Assembly: GCA_001708385.1 (NCBI GenBank) | Contig: CP012388.1 | Coordinates: 3,968,001 to 4,032,000 of the forward strand | Length of the DNA stretch: 64,000 nt | Direction of reading: 5' to 3' | Source: Flavobacterium psychrophilum | Lineage (GTDB): Bacteria; Bacteroidota; Bacteroidia; Flavobacteriales; Flavobacteriaceae | Shown: piece after piece, positions 63,980 through 64,000 of the stretch | Position numbering within the stretch: position 1 is the first letter of the stretch | How the letters are laid out: each line of letters opens with the position of its first letter | The notes under the pieces: model-generated | Told to the model about the DNA's origin: nothing | Databases searched by the model: none | The model's input: only the letters and a program-made list of their open reading frames with translations | Position numbers and translations under genes: made by a program

Positions 63980-64000
63980 CGGCTATCAAATGATAGCCGC
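63980..64000. terminator. Terminator hairpin cut by the window edge
   Basis: CGGCTATCA and TGATAGCCG pair around AA. The T tract, if any, lies beyond the end, so the gene it serves is outside the window. Confidence 0.5.

Overview
This window looks like the chromosome of a Flavobacterium-like member of the Bacteroidota. The signs are a low-GC sequence, TAnnTTTG -7 boxes in front of several genes, a type IX secretion (T9SS) C-terminal sorting domain, a lipoprotein-type TamA homologue (TamL) paired with TamB, a BatA-type membrane protein, CreD, DUF3667 and a tmRNA with the tag GENNYALAA. No ribosomal RNA or tRNA gene is visible; the only clear RNA gene is ssrA on the minus strand at 21.4-21.8 kb.

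Layout. (1) 1-2.03 kb: the 3' end of an ABC exporter gene overlapping an HlyD-type adaptor, i.e. two parts of a peptide or bacteriocin exporter. (2) 2.03-4.69 kb: a gene-poor scar with a frameshifted, truncated tyrosine recombinase, copies of a likely integrase arm site and other debris. (3) 4.69-20.7 kb: a polymorphic-toxin island. It opens with a T9SS-sorted surface protein made of about seven repeats, followed without real gaps by a 1163-residue Rhs partner protein, a 1193-residue Rhs protein with a GIY-YIG-like tip, and an Imm26-like immunity gene. Behind this lie an orphan M91-like metalloprotease tip, a truncated lipoprotein, a 5'-truncated partner gene and a second rhs gene. The second rhs gene is broken by one extra A in an A tract and ends in a JAB/JAMM-like tip with a lipoprotein partner. 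(4) 21.2-21.8 kb: another arm-site copy, a second att-like core and tmRNA. Both ends of region 3 carry an arm site followed about 70-80 bases later by GTTCGACT...ATCTTGC, so the toxin region may be one integrated unit next to another.

(5) 22-64 kb is ordinary core genome: an alanine/saccharopine-dehydrogenase-like oxidoreductase, two GluP/FucP-type sugar permeases, creD, kdsA, a YeeE/YedE pair, a dihydroorotase-like protein without its HxH metal motif next to a BatA-type protein, a lactonase, a DEAD-box helicase with DEFD in motif II, several small unknown proteins, an M28 peptidase, DUF3667, a dienelactone hydrolase, a DJ-1/PfpI protein, DUF421, stress-type enzymes, BrkB, a type II NADH dehydrogenase, the tamB-tamL pair, ppk1 and an RluE/RsuA-type pseudouridine synthase.

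How genes work together. In the toxin island each toxin tip sits directly before a candidate immunity gene, while a nearly identical 2.7-kb backbone allows tips to be exchanged. At 27.8-29.5 kb three 19-base palindromes (TACTTTG-N5-CAAAGTR) lie just upstream of three transcription units, one of which encodes a small winged-helix protein, which suggests a local autoregulated regulon. Most core transcription units end in strong, often bidirectional, hairpins.
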